DNA from: Clostridium sp. UBA701
GTDB taxonomy: Bacteria; Bacillota; Clostridia; Clostridiales; Clostridiaceae
Assembly: GCA_002298125.1 (NCBI GenBank)
Contig: DBMJ01000013.1
Span: 1-64,000, forward strand
DNA: 64,000 nucleotides
Reading direction: 5' to 3'
Shown here: positions 35,208 to 44,026 of the stretch, piece by piece
How the letters are laid out: each line of letters begins with the position of its first letter
Numbering within the stretch: the stretch's first letter is position 1
Made by a program: the position numbers and the translations under genes
Notes under the pieces: generated by a model
Told to the model about the DNA's origin: nothing
Databases searched by the model: none
Seen by the model: only the letters and a program-made list of their open reading frames with translations

Positions 35208-35705
35208 ATGAGTTTATATACTGAATGGAATGACAAGGTTGTAGAAATAGTAAGAGTTAAAGGAGAAGCTGGTTTTTGGCAGGAATACGGTGGTATAGAG
35301 CAAAGCATCTATGAACAGATTCTGTCAGACTATAAAGAAAAGGTAAGTGGCACTGTAAGTGAGCTTGCTAAAAAATACGATGCTCCTCTTGTATTTTTTA
35401 TAGGTTTCTTAGATGGTATCAATGATAGTTTAATAGCTTCTTTAGATGTAGAAAATCTTTCAGAGGATACTCAAATTGAGTTAGACATCGACCTTGAAAA
35501 GCTATATTTCAATATGTTAGATGCAAAGGCTGACTACCTCTATGAACTTTCCCAATGGAATTCCATATTCTCTGATGAAAAGAGAAAGGAAATACAAAGA
35601 GCGTGGAGAGCTTCCAAGACTGTAGTAAATGAAAATAAAATCGGACGAAATGATCCATGCCCCTGCGGCAGTGGAAAAAAATATAAAAAGTGCTGCGGAA
35701 AATAA
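35208..35705 (+). CDS. SEC-C motif protein
   Basis: This is a 165-aa protein. The C-terminal GRNDPCPCGSGKKYKKCC is the zinc-binding SEC-C motif found at the end of SecA and in many small proteins. The N-terminal ~140 residues are helical and acidic without recognised family. AAAGGAG precedes the ATG. It is possibly a ribosome- or SecA-associated factor, but the role is unknown. Its terminator lies at 35761-35791. Confidence 0.82.
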   Translation: MSLYTEWNDKVVEIVRVKGEAGFWQEYGGIEQSIYEQILSDYKEKVSGTVSELAKKYDAPLVFFIGFLDGINDSLIASLDVENLSEDTQIELDIDLEKLYFNMLDAKADYLYELSQWNSIFSDEKRKEIQRAWRASKTVVNENKIGRNDPCPCGSGKKYKKCCGK

Positions 35706-35760
35706 TTAATAATTAATGGCAGCCATATGAGTTATAACTTATTGATGTAAAAACGTTATT

Positions 35761-35791
35761 AAAAGAATCCTTAATTTTAGGATTCTTTTTT
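35761..35791 (+). terminator. terminator of the SEC-C gene
   Basis: The stem 35761-35770 pairs with 35780-35789 and is followed by a T tract. Confidence 0.8.
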
Positions 35792-35810
35792 TATATGTAA
35801 TAATGTACAA

Positions 35811-35940
35811 TAACAAGTGAGATAGTGACAAGTGGCAAGTTGCAAGTCGGCAAGGGACAAGTGGCAAGGGACAAGTGACAAGTTAAGAGTGAAGAGGGAC
35901 AGGTGGCAAGTGGCAAGTCCGCAAGTTTGGGAGGGACAAG
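35811..35940. repeat. degenerate ACAAGTGGCAAG repeat region
   Basis: About 130 bases are built from irregular copies of (G)ACAAGTGGCAAG and GGCAAGT-type units, visibly G-rich on the plus strand against an A/T-rich background. The last unit, GGGAGGGACAAG, forms the ribosome site of the LysE-type gene. Confidence 0.8.
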
Positions 35941-35944
35941 TTAT

Positions 35945-36559
35945 ATGTTAAAGTACTTATTACAGGGGCTTTTGCTGGGCTTTGCTTATGTGGCTCCCAT
36001 AGGAATGCAAAATCTATATGTTATCAATGCTGCTGCACGAAAGAAGAAGACTAAAGCCTATCAGGTGGCTCTCACCACAGTGTTTTTTGACATCTCTTTA
36101 GCCCTTTCCTGTTTCTTTGGAATTGGTTTTTTAATTGATAGATTCCCAGTATTAAAGGGTGCAGTGCTACTGCTGGGCTGTATAGTAGTAGTATATATTG
36201 GAATTTGTCTTATTCGCTCCTCCTCAGGGGTATCCGACAGTGTGGACATGGATAATTCACTATTTAAAATCATCAGTCACTGTTTTGTAGTAACTTGGCT
36301 AAATCCCCAAGCATTAATAGATGGCTCCTTACTTCTCGGTGGCTTTCGTGCTTCCCTACCCCAGGATATGTCTAGGTATTTTATTATAGGGGTATGCATA
36401 GCTTCCTTTCTGTGGTTTACCTCACTAACTACAGTGGTTTCCTTGTTCAGAACAAGATTTAACAACAATATATTAAAGTGGATCAATATAGTCTGTGGAA
36501 CCATAATAATTTTCTATGGATTAAAATTAGGCTATTCCTTTATCCAAGTGATTCTTTAG
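35945..36559 (+). CDS. LysE/RhtB family amino-acid exporter
   Basis: This is a 204-aa protein with six hydrophobic segments. The start LLQGLLLGFAYVAPIGMQNLYVIN is the LysE/ArgO signature, and VVTWLNPQALIDG is the conserved middle motif. Family members export lysine, arginine or related amino acids. The ATG at 35945 has GGGAGGG nine bases upstream; the longer in-frame ORF (from 35903) only translates the repeat region. It is followed by a terminator, so it is monocistronic. Confidence 0.87.
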   Translation: MLKYLLQGLLLGFAYVAPIGMQNLYVINAAARKKKTKAYQVALTTVFFDISLALSCFFGIGFLIDRFPVLKGAVLLLGCIVVVYIGICLIRSSSGVSDSVDMDNSLFKIISHCFVVTWLNPQALIDGSLLLGGFRASLPQDMSRYFIIGVCIASFLWFTSLTTVVSLFRTRFNNNILKWINIVCGTIIIFYGLKLGYSFIQVIL

Positions 36560-36588
36560 AATCCTCAGCTTGAGGATTCACTTTTTTT
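36559..36588 (+). terminator. terminator of the lysE-type gene
   Basis: A perfect 9-bp stem (36559-36567 with 36571-36579) is followed by CTTTTTTT. Confidence 0.85.
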
Positions 36589-36655
36589 CAGTTATATATG
36601 TTAAAATTAAGTGAGATATTATTTGTATAACATTGCTAAAGAGGAGTTAGACACT

Positions 36656-37135
36656 ATGAATATAACCATTATTACCGTAGGAAAGCTTAAGGAAAAATAC
36701 CTAAAAGAAGCTGTAAGCGAGTACTCCACTCGCCTCTCCCGATACTGCAAGCTAGATATTGTAGAGGTGGTAGACGAAAAAACTCCAGACAATGCCTCGG
36801 AGAAGGTGGAGGAGCAGATTAAGCACAAGGAAGGCGAAGGCATATTAAGGCATGTTAAGGATAATATGTACCTAATTGCCATGGACTTGAGAGGAAGCAT
36901 GTTGAGTTCGGAGGAGCTGTCAGAATTTATAGAGGAGCTTGGTGTTAAGGGTGAAAGTAACCTGGCCTTTGTAATAGGAGGCTCACTAGGACTTTCAAAG
37001 GATGTGCTAAAGAGAGCAAACTATAGGTTGTGTTTCTCCAAGATGACCTTTCCCCACCAGCTTTTTAGGGTTATGCTTTTAGAGCAGATATATAGAGGCT
37101 TTAGGATTAGCAACGGGGAACCGTATCATAAGTGA
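36656..37135 (+). CDS. rlmH: 23S rRNA pseudouridine-1915 N3-methyltransferase
   Basis: This is a 159-aa SPOUT-class methyltransferase that acts on 70S ribosomes. The knot motifs LAFVIGGSLGLSKDVL and KMTFPHQLFRVMLLEQIYR and the end GEPYHK are typical. The ATG at 36656 has GAGGAG nine bases upstream; the longer in-frame start is unsupported. Its 3' end, GAACCGTATCATAAGTGA, is repeated downstream and marks the left border of an accessory region. In staphylococci the same gene end is the SCC attachment site. Confidence 0.95.
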   Translation: MNITIITVGKLKEKYLKEAVSEYSTRLSRYCKLDIVEVVDEKTPDNASEKVEEQIKHKEGEGILRHVKDNMYLIAMDLRGSMLSSEELSEFIEELGVKGESNLAFVIGGSLGLSKDVLKRANYRLCFSKMTFPHQLFRVMLLEQIYRGFRISNGEPYHK

Positions 37136-37219
37136 TGCTCCAAATCTTTGATTTGGTCAGCAGAACTTACCCAGCGAACGAATGTGAGTCGGGTTTCCTT
37201 TAAGTAAATGAGGTTTTTG
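37101..37219 (+). repeat. rlmH-end repeat, copy A (native gene end, left border)
   Basis: This covers the last codons of rlmH plus about 85 bases downstream: a CCAAATC/GATTTGG hairpin, GAATGTGAGTCGGGTTTCCTTTAA, and the end TGAGGTTTTT at 37209-37218. It is about 80 percent like copy C by eye. The rest of 37220-37550 is A/T-rich; a 31-codon frame (37272-37367) lacks a ribosome site and I do not count it as a gene. Confidence 0.75.
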
Positions 37220-37550
37220 TTAAAATTGGATAAATATATGGTAATCTATAATTTCTATTAAAATAGACCTTATGGGTAAAATCAGCATTATACAACAGAC
37301 TTCATGTGATATATTTAGTGATACTATTAGTCTTATTAAAGAAATAGAATTAGGGAAACAGGAATAGTAATATATGATAAATAATTAATCTATTAGCTTG
37401 GAACTAATAAAGCCTTCCTCCGCATATGGATGTGATTATGTAATATTATGTAATGGAATAAGTTGACAATATAAGTAGATATTAATAAGATAATTTTGTT
37501 AGAAGGGTTATAAGATATTCCAAATAAACTCTTAGAAAGGTAAGCAAATT

Positions 37551-38438
37551 ATGAATGATGAAAGAGAGAAATTAATACTTGATTTAACAAGGATTAGAGA
37601 TAATAAGGATTGTATAAATCCAGATGAAAACATACATAATTATGTTGACTTAATGCTTAAATACATTGGAGATACCAATTTTGAACTTCGTGAAAGATTA
37701 ATTGTGAGCATGATGTGTAATTGGATCATAGATGATTATGTCACAGAAGAAGATATTAAAAAAATATTTTACACTGTAATTAGTGAAGAAAACTTATTAC
37801 ATGGAATTGGAAAAGAGAATGATGATTCTGTTTATACAAGGAGTTTTTCTGTACTACTTGCAGCATGTGTTTTGTTTAAACATTTACAAAAGAGTATTTT
37901 TAAACAGGATGAATTTGTTTTTATTAAAGATAAATTAATAGAATATTATTCATTGGAGAAAGATTTCCGTGGATATGATCTGAAAAACGGATGGATTCAT
38001 ACTGCTGCTCATGGTGCAGATGCACTGGGAGAATTGGCCCAATGTATAGAAACAGATGAATTAGTTCATAAAGAAATTTTAACAGTAATAAAAAAGGTTA
38101 TCTTAAATGAGGGATATTTATTTACCAGATTAGAGGACGAAAGTATTGCTACAACAATTACTAGAATACTTAGTAGAGGTTTAATCTCTCATCAATATTT
38201 TATAAATTGGTTAGAAGAATTATGTACTTGCTCACCAAATTTTGAAAATTGGGATAAGGAATTAAGCTCATGTTCCTCTACAAAGAATTTTTCTCCTATA
38301 CCATATACAAAGTATAATAATATAAGAAACTTTATTCGTTCCTTATATTTTAGATTAATACATGAGAAAGATAAATCAGACATAACTGATGCTTTAATAG
38401 TAATTGAAAAAAGATTAAATGCCTTTATTGAAGATTAA
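37551..38438 (+). CDS. DUF2785 domain protein
   Basis: This is a 295-aa protein. LKNGWIHTAAHGADALGELAQ in the middle is the hallmark of DUF2785, a helical family of unknown function common in bacilli and clostridia. Its His residues suggest a metal or catalytic site, but none is proven. There is no signal or membrane segment. A weak AAAGG lies about eleven bases before the ATG. It is the only gene of the first module between rlmH-end copies A and B. Confidence 0.82.
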   Translation: MNDEREKLILDLTRIRDNKDCINPDENIHNYVDLMLKYIGDTNFELRERLIVSMMCNWIIDDYVTEEDIKKIFYTVISEENLLHGIGKENDDSVYTRSFSVLLAACVLFKHLQKSIFKQDEFVFIKDKLIEYYSLEKDFRGYDLKNGWIHTAAHGADALGELAQCIETDELVHKEILTVIKKVILNEGYLFTRLEDESIATTITRILSRGLISHQYFINWLEELCTCSPNFENWDKELSSCSSTKNFSPIPYTKYNNIRNFIRSLYFRLIHEKDKSDITDALIVIEKRLNAFIED

Positions 38439-38559
38439 TTTATCTATTGTTAAATCGTGAAATGCGATTCTACTGTAGGCAGTCCTGCGTCAGAGAGGAA
38501 GTATATCGATCAAGATCAATGAAGAAAAAATTAAAAGCATTTTGCAGAGTATTAATTGG

Positions 38560-38604
38560 AAAACCTCATTTAGGATTAGTTACGGAGAACCGTATCACAA
38601 GTAA
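38560..38604 (+). repeat. rlmH-end repeat, copy B
   Basis: AAAACCTCATTT (38560-38571) is followed by the last ten codons of an rlmH gene: the frame reads RISYGEPYHK and ends with TAA at 38604. GAACCGTATCACAAGTAA (38587-38604) differs from the native end at few positions. The surrounding 38439-38808 shows no convincing gene. Confidence 0.75.
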
Positions 38605-38808
38605 ATGCGAAGATTGCCCGGAAGCAAGTTGTATAAATGTTTCTGGGTTTTTATATCTATATTTCCATCCGAAATTTCATAAGCAACTGAAAGGCTAGTA
38701 GACTGGGAATAAGGTTTAAATTCAAGAGCTCTACGCAGCGTAGGTTGCTATAAACTTATTAAAATGATAGCGTTTTATCATCAGATATTTGGGTACGTGG
38801 AGGTTCTC

Positions 38809-39474
38809 ATGGATAATAAAAAGATAGGTGCATTTATAAAAGATTTACGAATCAAGCAAGGGTTGACACAAAAGCACCTTGCTGAAGTGTTAAATGTAAC
38901 AGACAAAGCTGTTTCCAAGTGGGAAACAGGAAGAGGAATTCCGGATATTTCACTGTTGGAGCCATTGAGCATTGCCTTGGGTATAAGTATAGGTGAATTA
39001 ATGAATGGTGAAATAATTAATGCAGAAGATATTGCCATTAAATCAAATGAAGCTATTAGAAGTACAATAGATCTTTCAAATAGAGAAATCAAACGTAGTA
39101 GGAAAAATATTCTAATTTTTGGCATATCAGGATTCTTACTTGTACTATCATTTTTGTTCTTAAGAGATGATAGCAGCTGGAAATGTATATATTCAGTCAT
39201 TGCTTTGCTGATTTTATGTGTAGGTGTATTTATAACTTCCGATAAGAGAAGGGTAATTAAAGCAATTGCTGTGTTTATTATAGGAATGTGTTTATATCAG
39301 TTGATGGACATAAATAATGTAATAAATTTTCACAAACCTCCAATATATGTTTATAGCATTGAGACAAAAGATACTACGATAATTTACAAGTCTATATTTT
39401 ACAATGTGTATAGATATAATAGAGATTCAGCCAAAGAATACTATGATATAAGTTTACTTAAAAAAGAAAGGTAA
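38809..39474 (+). CDS. XRE-family regulator with C-terminal membrane segments
   Basis: This is a 221-aa protein. Residues 5-62 form the helix-turn-helix (IKDLRIKQGLTQKHLAEVLN, DKAVSKWETGRGIPD). Residues about 110-175 contain two or three hydrophobic segments, followed by a ~45-residue tail. The ATG at 38809 lies five bases after GGAGG; the longer ORF start at 38764 has no such site. Membrane-tethered XRE proteins of this build are common in clostridia and may sense envelope conditions. The DUF89 gene follows 121 bases downstream. Confidence 0.8.
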   Translation: MDNKKIGAFIKDLRIKQGLTQKHLAEVLNVTDKAVSKWETGRGIPDISLLEPLSIALGISIGELMNGEIINAEDIAIKSNEAIRSTIDLSNREIKRSRKNILIFGISGFLLVLSFLFLRDDSSWKCIYSVIALLILCVGVFITSDKRRVIKAIAVFIIGMCLYQLMDINNVINFHKPPIYVYSIETKDTTIIYKSIFYNVYRYNRDSAKEYYDISLLKKER

Positions 39475-39595
39475 TAAAAGAGAATACTTGGGAAAGGATT
39501 AGTACAGCAGTATTCTTTAATTCAGCCTAAATGATATAATTATGAATATGACACTTAATTGAATAAGGAAATATTAAGCTTAAGGAGAAGGTCGA

Positions 39596-40456
39596 ATGAA
39601 AATATCTCGTGAATGCATTCACTGCCTTGCCAGGCAAGCGGTGGAAATTGCTGAAGAAGCAACAAGCAATATTGTCATGCAAGAAAAAATAATCAAGAAG
39701 TCGCTGGAAGAATTAGCAAAAATGGATTTCAATGAATCAGCGCCGGAAATAGCTTTTAGGATGCATCAACATGCTAAGAATGTTACCGGTATTAATGATC
39801 CATATATAAGGTTGAAGGAACAATATAATGAAATTGCTAAAAAGATTTATGAGAGAATTAAAGAGGAAAAATGGTTAGATAAGGCGGAGGACCGCTTTGA
39901 TATGGCTTGCAGGCTGGCTATTGCAGGAAATATTATTGATTTTTCGGTTGGACTGAAGCTGGAGCAATCAGATATTGTTAAATCAATTGAGGGCAGTATC
40001 AAGCATGACATTTTTGGCACAGGAACAATTGCCCTGCGTGAAGCAGTGGAAAGGGCAAAGAATATTATGTATATTGCTGATAATTCCGGTGAAATCATGT
40101 TTGATAAGCTGTTATTGGAGAATCTTCCGATAAATAAGGTTACCTATGTGGTAAAGGGTGGTCCAATAGTTAATGATGCAACTATGCACGATGCAATAAG
40201 TACAGGAGTTGCAGACCTGGTAAAAGTTATTGATAATGGGCATTCGGCACAAGGGACAGTATTGAAAGACTGCTCAAGTGCATTTAAAAATGAATTCAAC
40301 AAAGCAGATCTTATTATTAGCAAAGGGCAGGCGAATTTTGAAACGTTGAGTGATATTAAAGATAAGACGATATTTTATCTATTGCGGGCAAAATGTAGGT
40401 CAGTTGCTGCTGCCATCGGGTGTAACCAAATGGACTATGTTCTTACAGGTTGCTAG
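39596..40456 (+). CDS. DUF89/ARMT1-like metal-dependent phosphatase family protein
   Basis: This is a 286-aa protein with an N-terminal Cys pair (CIHCLARQ) and the family motifs YIADNSGEIMFD, VKGGPIVNDAT and SKGQANFETL, whose Asp and Asn residues bind the metal. DUF89 members are damage-control phosphatases that remove aberrant sugar or cofactor phosphates; the short bacterial subfamily with CxxC is poorly characterised. AAGGAGAAGG precedes the ATG. It lies in the second accessory module. Confidence 0.83.
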   Translation: MKISRECIHCLARQAVEIAEEATSNIVMQEKIIKKSLEELAKMDFNESAPEIAFRMHQHAKNVTGINDPYIRLKEQYNEIAKKIYERIKEEKWLDKAEDRFDMACRLAIAGNIIDFSVGLKLEQSDIVKSIEGSIKHDIFGTGTIALREAVERAKNIMYIADNSGEIMFDKLLLENLPINKVTYVVKGGPIVNDATMHDAISTGVADLVKVIDNGHSAQGTVLKDCSSAFKNEFNKADLIISKGQANFETLSDIKDKTIFYLLRAKCRSVAAAIGCNQMDYVLTGC

Positions 40457-40510
40457 CAAATATAAGTGACAGGCTCATAACTTATGAGTTTTATATAGAA
40501 AGGAATAAAC

Positions 40511-40621
40511 TTGCCCTATAATGTTGCAAACTTTGATGAGAGACAAAAAATCGCATTTGATAGCGATACAGTGAACCTTACCATAAATGACACAGACATA
40601 TCTGTTAATGCTGAAAACTGA
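40511..40621 (+). other. small ORF or gene fragment, 36 aa
   Basis: A TTG six bases after AAAGGA opens a 36-codon frame (PYNVANFDERQKIAFDSDTV...). It resembles a piece of a beta-rich extracellular domain and may be the relic of a longer gene. No family can be assigned. Nothing else is seen between 40457 and 40680. Confidence 0.25.
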
Positions 40622-40680
40622 TATGTGTTGCTTTTGTAAACACAAAAGCGTACAAATAGTATGTGGAAGAGTGATTGGCA

Positions 40681-40908
40681 ATGGCAAAAACAACAAATCT
40701 CTATGTAAAGTTTGAATCGGGACTTAAGAAACAGGGAGAATTAGCTTTAAGACAATTGGGTATTCGAGTATCTAACGTAGTAAATATATTTTTAAAACAG
40801 GTTGTTATACAGAAAGGAATTCCTTTTAATGTTAAGCTTCCTGCCATAAACCCTATAGTATTTTTAGACTTAACTGAAATAGAGCTGAATAAAGAATTAG
40901 AAAAATGA
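40681..40908 (+). CDS. RelB/DinJ-family antitoxin
   Basis: This is a 75-aa protein. TNLYVKFESGLKKQGELALRQLGI followed by VSNVVNIFLKQVVIQKGIPF is the ribbon-helix-helix pattern of RelB/DinJ antitoxins. The C-terminal tail should wrap the toxin. GGAAGAG lies nine bases before the ATG at 40681; an in-frame TTG at 40675 is less likely. Its stop codon overlaps the start of a disrupted ParE/RelE-like toxin frame (ATGA), the usual coupled arrangement. Confidence 0.82.
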   Translation: MAKTTNLYVKFESGLKKQGELALRQLGIRVSNVVNIFLKQVVIQKGIPFNVKLPAINPIVFLDLTEIELNKELEK

Positions 40909-41252
40909 TATGCTAATTTCACTTTGGGAGATACAAAATTGTATTAACAAAACAATATGATACTGACTTGAGGGGTATCTATGAATATATTGCATTTTCA
41001 TTGTTTGAGTGTGAAACAGCCGCTAGACAATTGGATAGAATTGAAAAGGGCATATTGAGCCTAGATGAAATACCAGAAAGATTTCGTGTGTTTGAAAAAG
41101 AACCGTGGTATAGAAGAGGGCTTCGATAAATGCCCGTAGATAATTTGGTTGTATTCTATATTTCAAATGTTGAAGATGAAACAATTAGCGTTATCCGTAT
41201 TATGTATGGAGGAAGGGACATTAATAAGCAGCTTAAAAAGATTAATCAGTAA
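40905..41252 (+). pseudogene. ParE/RelE-like toxin with two in-frame stops
   Basis: Translating from the ATG that overlaps the antitoxin stop gives MIC-stop, then a full ParE/RelE-like sequence (RYKIVLTKQYDTDLRGIYEYI, ERFRVFEKEPWYRRGLR), a second stop TAA at 41127-41129, then MPVDNLVVFYISN...TISVIRIMYGGRDI. The order and length fit a plasmid-stabilisation toxin of ~115 residues. The stops are at codon 4 and at the residue where family members often have Lys. The toxin should be inactive. A remnant starting inside is not excluded. Confidence 0.8.
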
Positions 41253-41281
41253 TTATATATAGGTAAGGACACAACTCATAT

Positions 41282-41309
41282 AGCATCTACCAGCGTAGGT
41301 GCTTTTTTT
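41282..41309 (+). terminator. terminator after the toxin-antitoxin locus
   Basis: The stem 41282-41290 with 41295-41303 (one G-U pair) is followed by a T7 tract. Confidence 0.8.
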
Positions 41310-41445
41310 ATAAGTTATAAGGAAAGGTTGATTTTCTCTGGATATGGATAAGTGCCAGCCTCATCAGATAATATACTAATCAAATGTTATATCTAATATC
41401 TGATGAAGGCTGTTATGCCATCTCCTGTTATATGTACAAAGTTTT

Positions 41446-42399
41446 TTAAAATGATAAGAAAGCGATTAAACATAGAATAGCAGTAACGATTGAAAACACT
41501 GATACTATCTTTGCCTCATGCCAGCCGGATAGTTCAAAAGAGTGATGTATAGGTGCCATTTTAAATACACGCCTTCCGGAAAGCTTAAAGGCAGTTACTT
41601 GAATAATATCTGATAAAACCTCAAGAACATATATGCCTCCGACAATAACAATAATCAAAGGGGTCTTAAGTATGATAGCTGTAGTTGCAATTATTCCTCC
41701 AAGTGCTAAAGCGCCAGTATCCCCCATAATTATTTTGGCTGGATAAGAATTAAACCTTAAGAACGCAAGCAAGGCACCAGACAAGGCCCCGCAGAAAATT
41801 GACAAAGAATAGTGTCCCATACCGAAGCTTACCAATGCAAAAAATGTCATGACTAGCAAAGTTACAGATGCGGCCAAGCCATCAAGCCCGTCAGTTAAAT
41901 TTACTCCGTTAGTTGTTGCCGTATAAAAAAATATAATAAAAGGGATATAAAATACTCCTAAATTAATCATTCTACCTGCAAAGGGAATCATAATAATTGA
42001 GCCGATTGAAGGATTCAGATAAGCATACATTGAAAAAATGCTTGAGACAGCAATAAGCAAAAATAGCTTCTGTTTTGAAGTCAAGCCTTCATTTTTCTTA
42101 TGAAGCTTCTTCATTCCATCATCAAGGAAACCAATAAATCCAAAAGCTAGAGATGAATAGACCACAAGCATTACTTCTTTATTTGTTCGTTGTGTGAAAA
42201 TTAATATTGTAATTATGGAAGCAAAAATAAATATAATACCACCGAATGTTGGGGTACCAGTCTTTATATTATGGCTTTTCGGACCATCCTCACGAATATT
42301 TTGTCCTAATTTTAAATTTTTCAGTACAGGGATAATAAGGAAACCTGTTACTGTGGCAATTACAAAGCTTAACAAGACAGAATAAATAACACTGTTCAT
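41446..42399 (-). CDS. mraY: phospho-N-acetylmuramoyl-pentapeptide transferase (orphan MraY)
   Basis: This is a 317-aa membrane enzyme with about ten spans. It joins phospho-MurNAc-pentapeptide to undecaprenyl phosphate to form lipid I. The motifs GTPTFGGI, LAFGFIGFLDDG (Asp pair), NGVNLTDGLDGLA, GDTGALALGG and the final MAPIHHSFELSGWHE are all present, so it should be active. The ATG at 42399 has GAAAGG upstream; a GTG at 42408 is in frame. Unlike usual mraY it is not in a division/cell-wall cluster but alone in the accessory region. Confidence 0.92.
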   Translation of the reverse strand: MNSVIYSVLLSFVIATVTGFLIIPVLKNLKLGQNIREDGPKSHNIKTGTPTFGGIIFIFASIITILIFTQRTNKEVMLVVYSSLAFGFIGFLDDGMKKLHKKNEGLTSKQKLFLLIAVSSIFSMYAYLNPSIGSIIMIPFAGRMINLGVFYIPFIIFFYTATTNGVNLTDGLDGLAASVTLLVMTFFALVSFGMGHYSLSIFCGALSGALLAFLRFNSYPAKIIMGDTGALALGGIIATTAIILKTPLIIVIVGGIYVLEVLSDIIQVTAFKLSGRRVFKMAPIHHSFELSGWHEAKIVSVFSIVTAILCLIAFLSF

Positions 42400-42645
42400 T
42401 ATATACACCTTTCTTAAATATTATTTGATTCCTTTAAAGTCAAAAGTTTTTATTATGCTAGTCCACTTCCTTCCTCGGTAGTTATTAAAAATGTTTTTTA
42501 AGTTTCATAATTATGGTAGTGTATTGGCGATAATGTTACAATGATTATATAAAGATATCAAATATACTTGAAAAAGATAAAATTTAAACTTGAATTAAAT
42601 TCAACTTTTTATATTATTATTGTTAACAAACATGAGGTGATAAAA

Positions 42646-43509
42646 TTGAAAAATGATTTATATGGACTTGATAAAATCGATGAGAAGGTTAAATCAAAGC
42701 TTGCCTATATTAAAAGTAATACTGACATTAATACTAACCATCTAAATGAAGTAAAGTTCTTAAAAAATACCATATATGAAAAAACTTCCTGCATATTCGT
42801 GCATAATTTAAAAAGGTTGATACAGATAGAAGGAACTCAAAAGAATCTTGCCAGAAAAATTGGATTATCGGAGGATCTATTATCGAAGTATAAATCTAGC
42901 GAAGCCTTTCCTTCTATCGAAACGTTAATATATATCTGCCAGGTTTATAACATAAGTTTGGATAAGTTAATTGGAACACCATTAAGTGTATCTGATTTTG
43001 AAAAGCTGATGGATAAACAAGAAATGGATGTTTGTATATTTGAAGAAAAATACTATGTATATTTTCTGGTGACTAATCTAAATAGAGAAGGCGCCATACA
43101 TGAAGGGATTTTTGAAATCAATGCCGATTATGTGATATTTAAGATTTTGTCAAATGATGAGATAATTAAACAATTTTCAGGTACCTGTACTATTGAAGAA
43201 AAGCTTATAACATTTGATATGAGAGATTTGAATTATGGTACTGCTTTCATAAATATGATCAAGCCAAACATTAATAAAAATAAGTATGTAGGAGGATCAG
43301 CACTTCTTATGCTGCCGTCAGATGCAAACAGCAAACCCTGCGCTCAAAAGATTATATTTAGTAAAATCAAACTGGACAGAAATAAGCATTATAATGATTT
43401 AAAAAAGCTATTAAGCTTTTATATCGATGGTGTAAGCCTAGAACACCTGAAAATATCTCAAAGTGAGGATGAAAGTGCATATAATTTTCTTATTAAGCTT
43501 CTTCAATAG
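42646..43509 (+). CDS. XRE-like helix-turn-helix protein with unknown C-terminal domain
   Basis: This is a 287-aa protein. Residues about 50-112 form an XRE-type helix-turn-helix (LKRLIQIEGTQKNLARKIGL, EDLLSKYKSSEAFPSIETL). The C-terminal ~170 residues are beta-rich with no family I know (YYVYFLVTNLNREGAIHEGI). A TTG at 42646 with GAGGTGATAAAA is a far better start than the upstream TTG at 42568. It is divergent from the orphan mraY across about 250 bases and is a candidate regulator of it. Confidence 0.72.
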   Translation: MKNDLYGLDKIDEKVKSKLAYIKSNTDINTNHLNEVKFLKNTIYEKTSCIFVHNLKRLIQIEGTQKNLARKIGLSEDLLSKYKSSEAFPSIETLIYICQVYNISLDKLIGTPLSVSDFEKLMDKQEMDVCIFEEKYYVYFLVTNLNREGAIHEGIFEINADYVIFKILSNDEIIKQFSGTCTIEEKLITFDMRDLNYGTAFINMIKPNINKNKYVGGSALLMLPSDANSKPCAQKIIFSKIKLDRNKHYNDLKKLLSFYIDGVSLEHLKISQSEDESAYNFLIKLLQ

Positions 43510-43699
43510 AGAATTTTTTTATTTAAAATTTCAATGAAGAAGAATAAAAAAATATAAAAAATAGCTGGACTGCTCCACTTGTGCTTGCTTACTTTAATAT
43601 TCTCCTTTAATTACAAAAAACGAGCCTCGAATCATTCCAGCATCATCAGGCAGATTTTGTATCATAGCAAATAAGGGAATAGGAGTTATAGCATATTTA

Positions 43700-43830
43700 T
43701 AAAAACCTCACTTGCAATAGTTACGGAGAACTGTATCATAAGTAAGCCTCCAAATTTTACATTTGGCAAGGCGAACTTACTCCTTCGAAGGAATGTGAGT
43801 CGGGTTTCCTTTAAATAAATGAGGTTTTTA
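43700..43830 (+). repeat. rlmH-end repeat, copy C, with terminal inverted repeats
   Basis: The 131-base unit starts with TAAAAACCTCA (43700-43710) and ends with its exact complement TGAGGTTTTTA (43820-43830). Inside is a degenerate rlmH end, GAACTGTATCATAAGTAA (43728-43745), followed by the same ~85 downstream bases as copy A. The remainder of 43510-44026 has no gene; a hairpin follows at 43838-43880. Confidence 0.8.
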
Positions 43831-43837
43831 TTGCAAT

Positions 43838-43880
43838 AAAAATAGTGGCAACCAATTGTAAATTGGTGCTACTATTTTTA
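43838..43880. terminator. hairpin, likely terminator
   Basis: A ~19-bp stem with one bulge (43838-43857 with 43861-43879), a 3-nt loop and flanking A/T runs follows repeat copy C. Confidence 0.6.
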
Positions 43881-44026
43881 TATTTTATCAATAATCAACA
43901 CTATAAATAATAATTATGTTTCTGTACGAAAAACATACCACTTACAAGCGATAACTAACCACTTACTGTCGTTATATTTACAAGGAAAATTTTACTTAAT
44001 ATAATAAAAATGTGGAGAGTGAAAAT

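Noticed and set aside
38447..38698. 83-residue open frame with several Cys residues (TTG start)
   Set aside because: It lacks a ribosome site and runs in a different frame straight through the rlmH-end copy B, which reads as rlmH codons in another frame. It is most likely non-coding.
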